Shown here piece by piece: positions 52,516 through 61,340 of a DNA stretch of 64,000 bases. This stretch comes from Pseudomonas sp. RC10. GTDB taxonomy: Bacteria > Pseudomonadota > Gammaproteobacteria > Pseudomonadales > Pseudomonadaceae. Numbering within the stretch: the stretch's first letter is position 1; each line of letters begins with the position of its first letter. The notes under the pieces were generated by a model. The model made no database searches, was not told where the DNA came from, and saw nothing but the letters and a program-made list of their open reading frames with translations. The stretch covers positions 1,674,001-1,738,000 of the forward strand of contig NZ_CP151650.1 of the NCBI RefSeq assembly GCF_038397775.1, given 5' to 3'. The translations under genes and the position numbers were made by a program.

Positions 52516-53931
52516 TCAGAGATCGGTGATTTCCTTGTGGCGCGGCACCAGCGCTTTCATCACGCTCCACGCCACGAGATAGGCCAGGGCGCAGATGGCA
52601 AACATGATCATGTAGCCGGTGTGGATGTCGTTGATCGACTTGTAATAGTCAAAGACCCAACCGCCGATCTTGGTCATGACCACGCCACCCAGGCCACCGG
52701 CCATGCCGCCAATGCCCACGACCGATGCCACAGTTTTCTGGGGGAACATGTCGGACACCGTGGTGAAAATGTTGCACGACCACGCCTGATGCGCCGACGC
52801 GCCGATGCCGATCAACAGCACGGGCACCCAGAAACTGATGTACCCGAACGGTTGCGCCAGCAGCACCAGCAACGGGAACAGCGCGATGATCAGCATGGCT
52901 TTCATGCGGCCGTCGTACGGCTTGTCGCCCCGTGCCATGAAGTAACTCGGGAACCAGCCGCCGCCGATGCTGCCGACCATGGTCATGCTGTACAGCACGA
53001 ACAGCGGCATCACGATGGCCGCGCCTTTCATGTTGTATTGCGCGGACAGGTACGTCGGGAGCCAGAACAGGAAGAACCACCACACGCCGTCAGTCATGAA
53101 CTTGCCGAAGGCGAAGGCCCACGTCTGGCGATAGGTCAAAAGTTTGAACCACGAAACCTTCTTCGCAGGCGCACCCGGCACCGGGGCAGCCTGGACAGCT
53201 TCGGCTTCGTCGCCGCGAATGTAGGCCAGCTCTTCGGCGGTCAGGCGTTTTTGCTGATCCGGTTTTTCATACAGGGCCACCCACATGCCCAGCCAGACGA
53301 AACCGAGCAGGCCGATCACGATGAACGCCGATTCCCAGCCCCACGCAGCAGCGATCAGCGGCACGCAGATCGGCGCGGCGATCGCACCGACGTTGGCGCC
53401 GGAGTTGAAAATCCCGGTGGCGAACGAGCGCTCGGTCTTCGGAAAATATTCGGCCGTGGCTTTGATCGCGATCGGGAAGTTACCCGCTTCGCCGATGGCC
53501 AGCACGGCCCGCGACAGCATGAACCCGGCGATGGACACCGGAATTGCAGCGAACCCCAGTGCCGTGGTGATCGCGCCAATGCCTTGCCCCAACGGCACCG
53601 CAAACGCGTGCATCACGGCGCCCGTGGACCAGACGCCAATCGCCACGACGTAGGCGGTTTTGGTGCCGATCTTGTCGACGACACGACCGGCGAAGATCAT
53701 CGCGATGGCGTAGACGAACTGAAAGACCGAGGCAATGTTGGCGTAGTCAGTGTTACTCCAGCCAAATTCCGTCGACAGGTCCGGGGCCAGCAAGCTGAGC
53801 ACCTGGCGATCCAGGTAGTTGACCGTGGTGGCGAAAAACAGCAGCGCACAGATCGTCCAGCGGTATTTGCCGACAGACCGTGTGGCCGCCCGTGTGACGC
53901 TTTGCGGATGGGTGGACTCGTTCAGATTCAT
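52516..53931 (-). CDS. MFS transporter, anion:cation symporter (hexuronate/galactonate-type)
   Basis: A 471-residue protein with about 12 membrane helices. The ACS-family motifs are NYLDRQVLSLLAPDLSTEFGW at helix 1 and GEAGNFPIAIKATAEYFPKTERS at helices 4-5, which carries the conserved Glu/Arg region. The central loop (about residues 215-255) is charged and Ala/Pro-rich. Relatives import hexuronates, galactonate, glucarate or related sugar acids by proton symport. No sugar-acid catabolic gene is adjacent apart from the secreted NTF2-like protein, so the cargo is undetermined. Confidence 0.93.
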   Translation of the reverse strand: MNLNESTHPQSVTRAATRSVGKYRWTICALLFFATTVNYLDRQVLSLLAPDLSTEFGWSNTDYANIASVFQFVYAIAMIFAGRVVDKIGTKTAYVVAIGVWSTGAVMHAFAVPLGQGIGAITTALGFAAIPVSIAGFMLSRAVLAIGEAGNFPIAIKATAEYFPKTERSFATGIFNSGANVGAIAAPICVPLIAAAWGWESAFIVIGLLGFVWLGMWVALYEKPDQQKRLTAEELAYIRGDEAEAVQAAPVPGAPAKKVSWFKLLTYRQTWAFAFGKFMTDGVWWFFLFWLPTYLSAQYNMKGAAIVMPLFVLYSMTMVGSIGGGWFPSYFMARGDKPYDGRMKAMLIIALFPLLVLLAQPFGYISFWVPVLLIGIGASAHQAWSCNIFTTVSDMFPQKTVASVVGIGGMAGGLGGVVMTKIGGWVFDYYKSINDIHTGYMIMFAICALAYLVAWSVMKALVPRHKEITDL

Positions 53932-54387
53932 GGCATCACTATTATTTTTGGAGGGGTGATGATCTCGCGACCGGTTCAGCGAGCGCGCGGTGACCAGCGT
54001 CTCGGAATCGCAATAGGGAGGTCAGAGGTCTAACCACTTCGCAGTCGAGCGCGTGAAACTATTTTGAGCGAATGGCGTTTTCCGGGGCAGCAAACGGCCG
54101 GGAGAGAACCCGCAGACGGGGTTTGGGCTGAGATAAGCAAGCAGGTCGAATTCATTGTGGTGACCGACATTTTTATTTTTAGAGGTGACTCGACGATTAT
54201 TCGTCTGTCGTCGTACAACGGTGTAGTTATAGCGAGCGTTTCGTCAGGCTGTCAATCGCTCAAGCAACGGCGACGACCGCGATATCCGGCGCTCCGGGTC
54301 ATTGGCCCTCTGCAAAGGCCGAAATGCCATGGCGCGGTACGTTCGCGGCATGGCATTCCGATTTAAGCGAGTCCACAGGGGCGCGTA
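53932..54387. other. Intergenic region upstream of the MFS importer
   Basis: No gene can be supported. The left part should hold the leftward promoter of the MFS gene; the sequence around 54160-54230 is AT-richer than the genes. Near the right end lies the long inverted repeat listed separately. Confidence 0.4.
54323..54357 (-). terminator. Long inverted repeat downstream of the alpha/beta hydrolase
   Basis: Perfect 9-base arms AATGCCATG / CATGGCATT, extendable to 14 bases with one mismatch, flank a short loop about 30 bases after the leftward hydrolase stop codon. No T-run follows on the minus strand, so it may be an mRNA-end hairpin rather than a strong terminator. Confidence 0.45.
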
Positions 54388-55221
54388 TCACGTCCGGAAG
54401 AAATTGAAGAGCTGAGCCACGATGACTTCCGGCGCTTCTTCCTGCACCAGATGCCCGGCGCCCGGCACACGAACGTAGGTGATCCCCGGAATCCGACGCG
54501 CGAGCTCGTCGCCTTGTGTGATTGGAATCCAGTCATCCTGCTCGCCCCATAGCAGCTGGACCGGGCAGCGGATTTCATCGAAGCGGTGTTCGATTTCGTC
54601 GGTGTACTGCTCGTCCATCTGCACGATCTGACGGTAAAACGCGGCTTGTCCGACGTCGCCAGTCCAGGGTTTCACGTAGGCGTGAAAATCCTCTGCGTGA
54701 AGCGGACGGTGAGTCGAGCCCTTGATGTAAGCGTTCACAATCGCTTCGTGGACATAGGCCGGTGCCTCGCTGAACGCTTGTTCATGGCGGCGCACATGCC
54801 TGATTAGCGGTGTGCCCCAAGGCGCGATGGCGACCGGGTCGATCAGGGTCAGGCTCGCATAATCGGCCTTGTTCAAGAGATGAGCGCGAAGGCTGGTCGC
54901 ACCCCCGAAGTCGTGGGCCACAACATGAGGGCGTTCGACTTCCCAGTGCGCCAAGAGCTCCGTGAGCAGGTCGTTTTGAATACCCAGCGAAACGTCCTGA
55001 CCTTCCTTTTGCTCCGATTGGCCGTAGCCCAGCAGGTCGTAGTAGAAGACTTGATAATGCTCGGCGAGCAGGGGCGCGATGCGTCGCCAGACGTATGAGG
55101 AAAACGGGGTGCCGTGCACCATCACGACGGCAGGGCCCTTCTGCCCCATGCGCCCCCAGCGAACGGATTGGCCGTGGAAATCGAACGTTTCTGGTAAAGC
55201 CAGCGGGTTGTTAGACATCAT
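54388..55221 (-). CDS. Alpha/beta hydrolase with Asp nucleophile (haloalkane dehalogenase/epoxide hydrolase-like)
   Basis: A 277-residue alpha/beta hydrolase. The oxyanion motif is VMVHGTPFSSYVWRRI near residue 35. The nucleophile elbow VVAHDFGGATSLRA near 105 has Asp in the place of Ser, as in haloalkane dehalogenases and epoxide hydrolases, and the catalytic His is in VPGAGHLVQEEAPE near the end. The DYASLTLIDPVAIAP region carries the usual strand after the nucleophile. Substrate unknown. It is divergent from an AraC regulator at 55431, which probably controls it. Confidence 0.93.
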   Translation of the reverse strand: MMSNNPLALPETFDFHGQSVRWGRMGQKGPAVVMVHGTPFSSYVWRRIAPLLAEHYQVFYYDLLGYGQSEQKEGQDVSLGIQNDLLTELLAHWEVERPHVVAHDFGGATSLRAHLLNKADYASLTLIDPVAIAPWGTPLIRHVRRHEQAFSEAPAYVHEAIVNAYIKGSTHRPLHAEDFHAYVKPWTGDVGQAAFYRQIVQMDEQYTDEIEHRFDEIRCPVQLLWGEQDDWIPITQGDELARRIPGITYVRVPGAGHLVQEEAPEVIVAQLFNFFRT

Positions 55222-55430
55222 CCACCTTCCTGTAAGCGAGTGGTGTGGAGGTTTCAGACCCAGCGGAGAGCGGCTTCAGTCGCCTCGTCGGCAAAGATGG
55301 AATCTCTGCCGCCTGCGCCGTGTCTGATGTGCGATTCCAGTCTGCGACAGCCCGGAATCCGGTACATAGCGTCGGAACGACAAGCGATCCCATGAAACGG
55401 ACAATCGCCACCAGCCTCAGGGCCTATGCC

Positions 55431-56222
55431 ATGAACAAGCCTCCGGTCCACGTGGTCCGCGCGCCTTTCACCGATGAAATTCCCGCGCCCGTTTACTTCC
55501 GCTCGGCGCACATGCCGGTGTCCACGGCTTATCCTTTTCACCACCACCCGTGGGGCGAATTCGTTTATTCCTTCAGCGGGGTCATGGAAATCATGGTCGA
55601 AGGCGTGCACATCATTGCGCCGCCGCAGTTCGGTGTCTGGCTGCCGCCCAACGTCGAGCACAACGCGCTGAACCATCAGGAGGCCTGCCATTGCTCGGTG
55701 TACGTCACGGCGTCTTTGTGTGAGCAACTGCCGCAGATCGCATGCGCGTTGACCATCACGCCGCTGATTCGGGCGCTGCTCGAAGAGCTTCGAATGTCAC
55801 CGCCGGGATTGGTGCAAACGAGTGAGGAAAGCCGGTTGCTGTTTGTGTTGCTGGACAAGATGCGACAGACGTCACGAGTCGCCACGTATTTGCCGGGTTC
55901 GACCGACCCGGCGCTGGCGCCCATTCTCAAAGCCTTGGAAGACAACCCGGCCGATGCGCGTTCGTTGGGGGAGTGGGCCCGTCTCGTCAATGCAACGGAG
56001 CGGACGCTCATGCGGCGTTGCCAGCGCGACTTGGGGATGTCTTTGTCGCAGTGGAAGCAGCGGTTGAAGGTGATGTGCTCTTACCAACAACTGAGTAAAG
56101 GCGCGTCTGTCGAAACGATAGCCTTTGATCTGGGCTACAGCAGTTCCTCTGCGTTCATCGGCATGTTCCGGAAGTTGACGGGCGAAACACCTGATGAATA
56201 CCGTCGAGCGAAACTGGGGTGA
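55431..56222 (+). CDS. AraC family transcriptional regulator with cupin sensor
   Basis: A protein of about 263 residues. The N-terminal cupin (STAYPFHHHPWGEFVYSFSG) is followed by an AraC double helix-turn-helix: LGEWARLVNATERTLMRRCQ and VETIAFDLGYSSSSAFIGMFRK. I prefer the ATG giving MNKPPVHVVRAP, which matches the usual start of this cupin group; an ATG 13 codons earlier (55392) is also possible. It is divergent from the alpha/beta hydrolase gene and is its likely regulator. A rho-independent terminator follows. Confidence 0.9.
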   Translation: MNKPPVHVVRAPFTDEIPAPVYFRSAHMPVSTAYPFHHHPWGEFVYSFSGVMEIMVEGVHIIAPPQFGVWLPPNVEHNALNHQEACHCSVYVTASLCEQLPQIACALTITPLIRALLEELRMSPPGLVQTSEESRLLFVLLDKMRQTSRVATYLPGSTDPALAPILKALEDNPADARSLGEWARLVNATERTLMRRCQRDLGMSLSQWKQRLKVMCSYQQLSKGASVETIAFDLGYSSSSAFIGMFRKLTGETPDEYRRAKLG

Positions 56223-56242
56223 TGACCGTTTTCTGGAGGCCG

Positions 56243-56270
56243 CCACCTGCCGCGAGGACAGGTGGTTTTT
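56243..56270 (+). terminator. Rho-independent terminator of the AraC gene
   Basis: A perfect 7-bp stem (CCACCTG / CAGGTGG) with a 9-base loop, followed by five T residues, starts 20 bases after the stop codon. Confidence 0.8.
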
Positions 56271-56283
56271 CAGGTGAGCTGAA

Positions 56284-56880
56284 TCAGGCGAGACGGGATT
56301 TCCCAAGCTGAAATTGCCCGGCAATCAGCGCAACCCGGGCGCCGTACAGGCGTGCTGTTTCAAGGTCTCCTGAGGACATCTCTTCAGGGGACGCATCGGC
56401 AGGCGTCTGCGCCATGGGCGCGATGTACGAGCCCATGCGATTCGGGTCATCGCGCTTCGAGGCCTTGAGGTTCGCCGGTTTGATGTCCAGCCCGACCCAG
56501 ATCCCGCCGTGCTGCCCTGAGAGCAAGACGAAGTATTCAAGGGTATTGAGCTTGTCGCCGTTGAGGCTCGCGCTGTTGGTGAAGCCGCCAAAAATCTTGT
56601 TCTGCCAGGCGCCTTCGAACCAGGGTTTGGAAGAGGCATCCGCGAACTTTTTGAACTGCCAGCTTGGGCCGCCCATGTACGTCGGCGAGCCAAAAACGAT
56701 GGCATCCGCGCTGGCCAGGGTCTGCCATGCATCGTCGGAAAGGTTGCCCTCGGAGTCGATGGCCAACAACACAGCGCCAGTGCCTGCGCCTTCGGCCACC
56801 GCGCTGGCCATGCGCGCGGTGTGGCCATAGCCGGAGTGATAAACGACAGCGGTTCTAACAGGTGTGGAAGGGGAATTCAT
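56284..56880 (-). CDS. Flavodoxin family protein (WrbA/NAD(P)H oxidoreductase-like)
   Basis: A 198-residue flavoprotein. AVVYHSGYGHTARMASAVAEG is the FMN phosphate loop, AIVFGSPTYMGGPSWQFK the second binding segment and LLSGQHGGIWVGLDIKP the third. It resembles WrbA-type and IsiB-like NAD(P)H:quinone oxidoreductases or NAD(P)H-flavin reductases that act in the cytoplasm. It is divergent from the LysR gene at 56997 (116 bases between starts), which probably regulates it. A quinone or nitro-compound substrate is plausible. Confidence 0.92.
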   Translation of the reverse strand: MNSPSTPVRTAVVYHSGYGHTARMASAVAEGAGTGAVLLAIDSEGNLSDDAWQTLASADAIVFGSPTYMGGPSWQFKKFADASSKPWFEGAWQNKIFGGFTNSASLNGDKLNTLEYFVLLSGQHGGIWVGLDIKPANLKASKRDDPNRMGSYIAPMAQTPADASPEEMSSGDLETARLYGARVALIAGQFQLGKSRLA

Positions 56881-56996
56881 GGGGACGCTCTCTAACGTTG
56901 AGTGGAAGGATGGGCAACGTGAGCGCTACTCTACTGAGTCAGAAATACGCTATAAATCATGCCTTCGTGAACGCTCTGTTCTCATTTAGGTGAACA

Positions 56997-57911
56997 ATGC
57001 CCCATCTCCAGACACTGCTGATTTTTGCCCGCGTCGCGGAACTGATGAGCTTTACCCGAGCCGCTGAAAGCTTGGGCATTCAGAAGGGGCGAGTCTCGAC
57101 TGTCATTCGCGAACTGGAGCGTGAGGTGGGCGCCACGCTTTTGCACCGGACGACGCGCAGCGTGCAATTGACCGAGGACGGGCGCGCTTTCTATTCGCGT
57201 GCTCGGGACCTTCTGGCCGATGCGCAGGACATGCAATCGATGTTCGCCAGCAACGGCGCTCCTTTGAGGGGGCGATTGCGTGTCGACATGCCGACCGAGT
57301 TGGCGAGGACCGTGGTCATCCCCGCGCTGCCGCAGTTCCTCAAGGCGAATCCCGAGTTGGAGCTGGAGTTGTCCAGCACTGATCGGCGGGTTGATCTTGT
57401 ACAGGAAGGGTTCGATTGCGTGATCCGGCTCGGGCCGATCCTCGACGACACGCTGATCGCCCGTTCACTGGGCCGTTTGCGCATGATGAATGCGGCGAGT
57501 CCTCACTACCTGGCGATATACGGCACACCGCAGACCCTCGACGATCTACTGAGCCAAGGGCACCAAATGATTCACTACACCCCCACTTTCGGCGCCCGAT
57601 TGATGGGGTGGGAGTATCCGGAGGGTGAGGGGTATGGATCGCTGGCGCTGCCCGGCGTGATGCAGGTCAACAGCGTGCAGACCTACCATGCAGCGGGGCT
57701 GGCGGGTATTGGACTGATTCAAGGCGGTTACCTGGCGCTGGCGCAGCACATCCAGCGCGGCGATCTGGTGGAAGTGCTCCCCGAGCTTAGGCCCGAGCCG
57801 CTTGCCGCTTCGCTCGTTGTCGCCCATCGGCGCAATCTTTCCCAACGTGTCCGTGCGTTCATGAGCTGGATTGAAGGGGTGTTGAAACCCTATCTCGATG
57901 AGCCGGTTTGA
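56997..57911 (+). CDS. LysR family transcriptional regulator
   Basis: A 304-residue LysR protein. The winged helix shows FARVAELMSFTRAAESLGIQ and KGRVSTVIRELEREVGATLL, followed by the effector domain with GRLRVDMPTELARTVVIPAL. It belongs to the DsdC/AaeR-like group that often controls small oxidoreductases. It is divergent from the flavodoxin gene at 56284 and probably activates it; a typical T-N11-A dyad is expected in the AT-rich stretch 56931-56960 but none is obvious. Confidence 0.93.
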   Translation: MPHLQTLLIFARVAELMSFTRAAESLGIQKGRVSTVIRELEREVGATLLHRTTRSVQLTEDGRAFYSRARDLLADAQDMQSMFASNGAPLRGRLRVDMPTELARTVVIPALPQFLKANPELELELSSTDRRVDLVQEGFDCVIRLGPILDDTLIARSLGRLRMMNAASPHYLAIYGTPQTLDDLLSQGHQMIHYTPTFGARLMGWEYPEGEGYGSLALPGVMQVNSVQTYHAAGLAGIGLIQGGYLALAQHIQRGDLVEVLPELRPEPLAASLVVAHRRNLSQRVRAFMSWIEGVLKPYLDEPV

Positions 57912-58043
57912 CGAACGTCTTGCCGTCCGGTTGGTGTTTCTTCTCTGCGGCGCGCGTGGTGTTTTTCGTCGCCGCGCCCCCCTGATAAATTGTTTCCCAC
58001 GCTTGCACAGCGTGCTGTCGCCTAAAGGAGCGAACCTGCAGTC

Positions 58044-58604
58044 ATGAGCATTCAATCGCGTCTTACACCCTTGCAACCCGATCAGATGAGTGAAGATCAG
58101 CAGCGCGTGCTCGCTGACATTCTGAAGGGCCCTCGCGGCAACCTGGATGGCCCGTTTCTGGCCTGGATTCACAGCCCGGCGCTGGCGGACCACGCCCAGC
58201 GTCTCGGGGCGTTCTGCCGATATGGCACGGCCCTGGAACTGCGGCTCACCGAATTGGCGATCCTGACGACAGCCGCGTGGTGGCGCTCCCAAGCCGAGTG
58301 GCAAATTCACGCGCCCATCGCCAGAAGTGCAGGTGTTTCCGACAGCGTGATCGACGCGCTCAGGGAGCAACAACCCCCAACGTTTACGCGCGCCGATGAG
58401 CAGTGTGTCTACGACATCGGTCAATTGCTTTACCACACCCGAAGGGTCGATAAAGCGCTCTACGATCAGGGCGTCGCGCTGTTTGGCGAGTCTGCCATGG
58501 TCGAGTTGATCGGGGTGTATGGGTATTACGCGTTGGTGGCGATGACGCTCAATATTTTTGATGTGCGACGTGATTCAGGGGCGCCGCTGCCGTTCGATGA
58601 ATAG
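58044..58604 (+). CDS. Carboxymuconolactone decarboxylase family protein
   Basis: A 186-residue all-helical protein of the CMD family without the AhpD CxxC. The conserved block LELRLTELAILTTAAWWRSQ, then EWQIHAPIARSAGVS, contains the Glu/His pair used by this family, and VVELIGVYGYYALVAMTLN-like sequence closes the fold. Start at the ATG after AAAGGAG (spacing rather long). It lies between two LysR genes. It may process a lactone or peroxide, but with no CxxC a redox role is unlikely. Confidence 0.9.
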   Translation: MSIQSRLTPLQPDQMSEDQQRVLADILKGPRGNLDGPFLAWIHSPALADHAQRLGAFCRYGTALELRLTELAILTTAAWWRSQAEWQIHAPIARSAGVSDSVIDALREQQPPTFTRADEQCVYDIGQLLYHTRRVDKALYDQGVALFGESAMVELIGVYGYYALVAMTLNIFDVRRDSGAPLPFDE

Positions 58605-58634
58605 CTTTCGGTGGGTGCTTTCTTCTTAACGTTC

Positions 58635-58672
58635 TCGTTCATGGCGCAGGTGTCGATCTGCGCCATGAACGA
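58635..58672. terminator. Bidirectional terminator candidate
   Basis: A perfect 15-bp inverted repeat (arms TCGTTCATGGCGCAG and its complement) with an 8-base loop lies between the convergent genes ending at 58604 and 58679. Its stem strength is the highest in the window. Confidence 0.75.
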
Positions 58673-58678
58673 ACTCAA

Positions 58679-59077
58679 TCAAACGCCGGCTTGCTGATGG
58701 CGCCATTCCTGGGTGCGCCCGCCATAGCCGTACGCGGCCGCGCGTGCATCGACGAGATGCACGTAGGACACGTCGTGCAGGTCTGGCATCAACCGCTTCA
58801 GCCCGGCATGAACCTCTGCGAGAAACAGCGCTTTCTCCTGTTTGGTATTGGTCTCGTCGGTGATGCTGATGACGAGGTGAAACGCACTTCCCCCAGTCGC
58901 TGACAAGGGTTGTCCGGCGATGAACCAGTCTTCATCGGCAACGTATTGGACGGTCGTTGCCATGAGTTGGGGTTGTTTGCCCAATACGTCGGCAGTGAGC
59001 TGATTAATCAGCACCATCGCTTGTTGACCGAGATCGGGGTTGCGTGGGCCGGACAGCTGGAGCGTGATAGAAGGCAT
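58679..59077 (-). CDS. Tautomerase family protein (4-oxalocrotonate tautomerase-like)
   Basis: A 132-residue protein with the catalytic Pro directly after Met (MPSITLQLSG), as in the tautomerase superfamily. It is about twice the length of 4-oxalocrotonate tautomerase, matching the fused or MIF-like group; VQYVADEDWFIAGQPLSA and DVSYVHLVDARAAAYGYGG follow. It should isomerise keto and enol acids. It is divergent from the LysR gene at 59178 with 100 bases between starts, so that regulator is likely to control it. Confidence 0.9.
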   Translation of the reverse strand: MPSITLQLSGPRNPDLGQQAMVLINQLTADVLGKQPQLMATTVQYVADEDWFIAGQPLSATGGSAFHLVISITDETNTKQEKALFLAEVHAGLKRLMPDLHDVSYVHLVDARAAAYGYGGRTQEWRHQQAGV

Positions 59078-59177
59078 GACGGTGTCCTTTCTGTGGGTGG
59101 ATGCCGATCATTCTGTGTGCACCCGTTCCATTGGAAAAGCCGTATGATGCGATGGTTGTCATCGGTTTATCGGGTGG

Positions 59178-60062
59178 ATGAATATGCGCGGTTTTGATTT
59201 CGAGCAGTTAAGAACGCTGGTGGCGGTCGTTGATGCGGGCAGTATTTCAGCGGCTGTCTCTACCCGGTTTCTCTCGCAGTCCTCGTTGAGCGAGCAACTA
59301 CGAAAGCTTGAAGAGGCCGCCGGTGGGCAACTCCTCGTTCGCAGCAAAATGGGCGTGCAGACGACCGCTGTGGGCGAGCGCATGGTGGATCACGCGCGCA
59401 AAATCCTGGCGTTGGCCGATGCGGCGTGGCGTGACATGCACGGCATTCCGCTGGAAGGCGAACTTAACCTCGGCATCTCGGATTACTTCAGACCGAGTCA
59501 TCTCATGGGATTGCTGAACCGGATCGCGCAGCAGCATCCGGGCTTACGGATTCGCACGCAGGTGGGCAAAAGCGATGAAGTCATGGCCGCCCACCGCAAC
59601 GGTGCGCTTGACCTGGCGATCGTGATGCGGATTGTCGGGTCTGCGCCCGGAACACCCAGCGACGTAAGGGTGCTTCGCACAGAGCGTTTGATTTGGGTCA
59701 TGGCCAACGGACAAAAGATGGCCTGCGAGCAAAAGCCTGTCGAACTCGCCTTGCTGCCCGAGACCTGTTCGCTGCATCGGCTGGTACGTCAGCAACTCGA
59801 CACGCACCGTCGGCCTCATGTCATCGCCCATATCGCCTCAGGCGTCGCGGGCCTACAGGCTGCGGTGGGAGCAGGGCTGGGCATTGGCTGCCTCAATGCA
59901 TCGGCCTTGATCGAACCGGGCATGGTGGAAGTGCCCAAAGGCTTTTTGCCTGCGCTACCTGATGCTGAATTCGTGCTGCTGGAAACGAAGCAAAGCGACT
60001 CGAAGGCCAGCCTAAGATTGCAATCCATTGCCGAGGTTATCGCTGCGACGTTGGCGGTGTAA
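59178..60062 (+). CDS. LysR family transcriptional regulator
   Basis: A 294-residue LysR protein. FDFEQLRTLVAVVDAGSIS and FLSQSSLSEQLRKLEEAAGG form the DNA-binding helix-turn-helix, and an effector-binding domain follows (LNLGISDYFRPSHLMGLL). A second ATG two codons in (MRGFDFEQL) is also possible. It is divergent from the tautomerase gene at 58679 and is its likely regulator. Its 3-prime end abuts the CMD remnant on the other strand. Confidence 0.93.
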   Translation: MNMRGFDFEQLRTLVAVVDAGSISAAVSTRFLSQSSLSEQLRKLEEAAGGQLLVRSKMGVQTTAVGERMVDHARKILALADAAWRDMHGIPLEGELNLGISDYFRPSHLMGLLNRIAQQHPGLRIRTQVGKSDEVMAAHRNGALDLAIVMRIVGSAPGTPSDVRVLRTERLIWVMANGQKMACEQKPVELALLPETCSLHRLVRQQLDTHRRPHVIAHIASGVAGLQAAVGAGLGIGCLNASALIEPGMVEVPKGFLPALPDAEFVLLETKQSDSKASLRLQSIAEVIAATLAV

Positions 60063-60275
60063 GGTCGGGTTTTGGCCGAAAGCGGCTGCCCCCAACATGG
60101 ATTCCGGCGATGCGCCTGTGTCCTTAACGACGCTTTGTGCTGCTCGAAACGCCTCCGGCGAAGCAGGCACGCCGGCATAGACGGCGCAGTGAAGGAGAAC
60201 TCCTCGTATTTCCTCAACGTTGCAGCCATTGTTCAGGGCACCTCGAACGTGCCCTTTGAGTTCGTATGAGCGTCG
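60063..60275 (-). pseudogene. C-terminal remnant of a carboxymuconolactone decarboxylase gene
   Basis: Between the SMP-30-like and LysR genes the minus strand encodes, without a start codon, SYELKGHVRGALNNGCNVEE, IRGVLLHCAVYAGVPASPEA and a final FRAAQSVVKD. This is the C-terminal half of PcaC/CMD proteins (ELxxHVRxALNNG, EEIxxVLLxxAxYxGVPA). The N-terminal 60-70 residues are missing, and the frame runs directly out of the end of the SMP-30 gene, so a deletion probably fused the neighbours. Nothing here would be translated alone. Confidence 0.85.
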
Positions 60276-60283
60276 GGATTTCG

Positions 60284-61303
60284 CTATTGATGGGAATACA
60301 GCTTCAGGGCATTGGCAAAACCTTTGGCTCTGAAAATAGCACTGCCTTCACCGAGATTGCCGTCATTGCTCACGAGATAAACCTCGTTGGTTTCAGGCTT
60401 GAGCGCCATGCTCGTCGAGCGCAGAAAGTGGCCCTTTTCCCGTCCTGGAATCAGGATCTGGCCGATGGGCAGGCCGTTCGGATTGAGTACCAGCACGCGG
60501 CCCTGGCTGTACATTGCCACGTACAGATTGCCGTCTTGATCGACGCGCATCGAGTCCGGCGAGGGGCCGCTGAACCGGTAGACCACGGCTTCCCCAAAAG
60601 GGGCGATGGTGGTGGCATCTTTCAGTTCGACCCGGTGCAGCAATCCCGTGGCGAACTCCGTGACCCACAGGGTCTTGCCGTCTGGCGAGAGCGCAATGCC
60701 GTTGGCGATTGCCAGATTGGGAAGGATCGGGACGATGGTCTTCCCATCCGCCGGGACGTAATAGACGCCTCCCGTGGGCTGAGTGGACGTGCCCTTGAAG
60801 TCGGTGAAATAAAACCCTCCCGAGGTGTCGAACACGAGGTCATCGACCAGGTAGTTTTTGCTCCCGGGGATAATGACCTGCTTTCCAGAGCCATCGGGTT
60901 TGTAGGCGGTCAGGTTGCCGGTATTTTTGAAATTACCCAGACCCGCCACGAACAGTCGGCCGTCTTTGTGAATGGCCAGGCCTGCGCTTCCCAGCGCGTT
61001 CTTGGGCACAACGACGTTGAGTTTCTTCTCGGGATCAACCTTCAGGACCTGCCCGCCGAACACTTCCACCATCAGCAGATTACCGGCCCTGTCGAACGAC
61101 GGGCCTTCCAGTTGCAGGGGGCCGTCGGCCACCTTCATCCACAATTCCGCTGTCACCGTGGGCACCTCTTTTTCCGGTGAGCCAATGGCCTGAAGCTGCT
61201 GGCCATCCGCAGGGTAGGTCAGGGTCGGCACAGCGTCGGCCTGGGCCTGTGAGACGCCAGCGCTCAATAGAAAGCACAGAGAGGCCAAGAGGGTTTTGCG
61301 CAT
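60284..61303 (-). CDS. Secreted SMP-30/gluconolactonase-like beta-propeller protein
   Basis: A 339-residue exported protein. The signal peptide is MRKTLLASLCFLLSAGVSQA. The mature part has repeated propeller blades: LEGPSFDRAGNLLMVEVFGG, GSAGLAIHKDGRLFVAGLG, YLVDDLVFDTSGGFYFTDF and IANGIALSPDGKTLWVTEFA, with the Glu, Asn and Asp positions that coordinate calcium in SMP-30/gluconolactonases. It may hydrolyse a lactone in the periplasm. It follows the TctA-type permease by 37 bases and is the last intact gene of the operon. Confidence 0.93.
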   Translation of the reverse strand: MRKTLLASLCFLLSAGVSQAQADAVPTLTYPADGQQLQAIGSPEKEVPTVTAELWMKVADGPLQLEGPSFDRAGNLLMVEVFGGQVLKVDPEKKLNVVVPKNALGSAGLAIHKDGRLFVAGLGNFKNTGNLTAYKPDGSGKQVIIPGSKNYLVDDLVFDTSGGFYFTDFKGTSTQPTGGVYYVPADGKTIVPILPNLAIANGIALSPDGKTLWVTEFATGLLHRVELKDATTIAPFGEAVVYRFSGPSPDSMRVDQDGNLYVAMYSQGRVLVLNPNGLPIGQILIPGREKGHFLRSTSMALKPETNEVYLVSNDGNLGEGSAIFRAKGFANALKLYSHQ

Positions 61304-61340
61304 GTTGATTACCTTCGTTTTGTTGTTATGTGGAAGTGGC

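Noticed and set aside
52501..54033. Rightward open frame of 510 codons
   Set aside because: Antisense to the MFS transporter at 52516-53931; the product is His/Arg/Asp-rich with no hydrophobic pattern.
60266..61180. Rightward open frame of 304 codons
   Set aside because: Antisense to the SMP-30-like gene with its signal peptide and propeller motifs.
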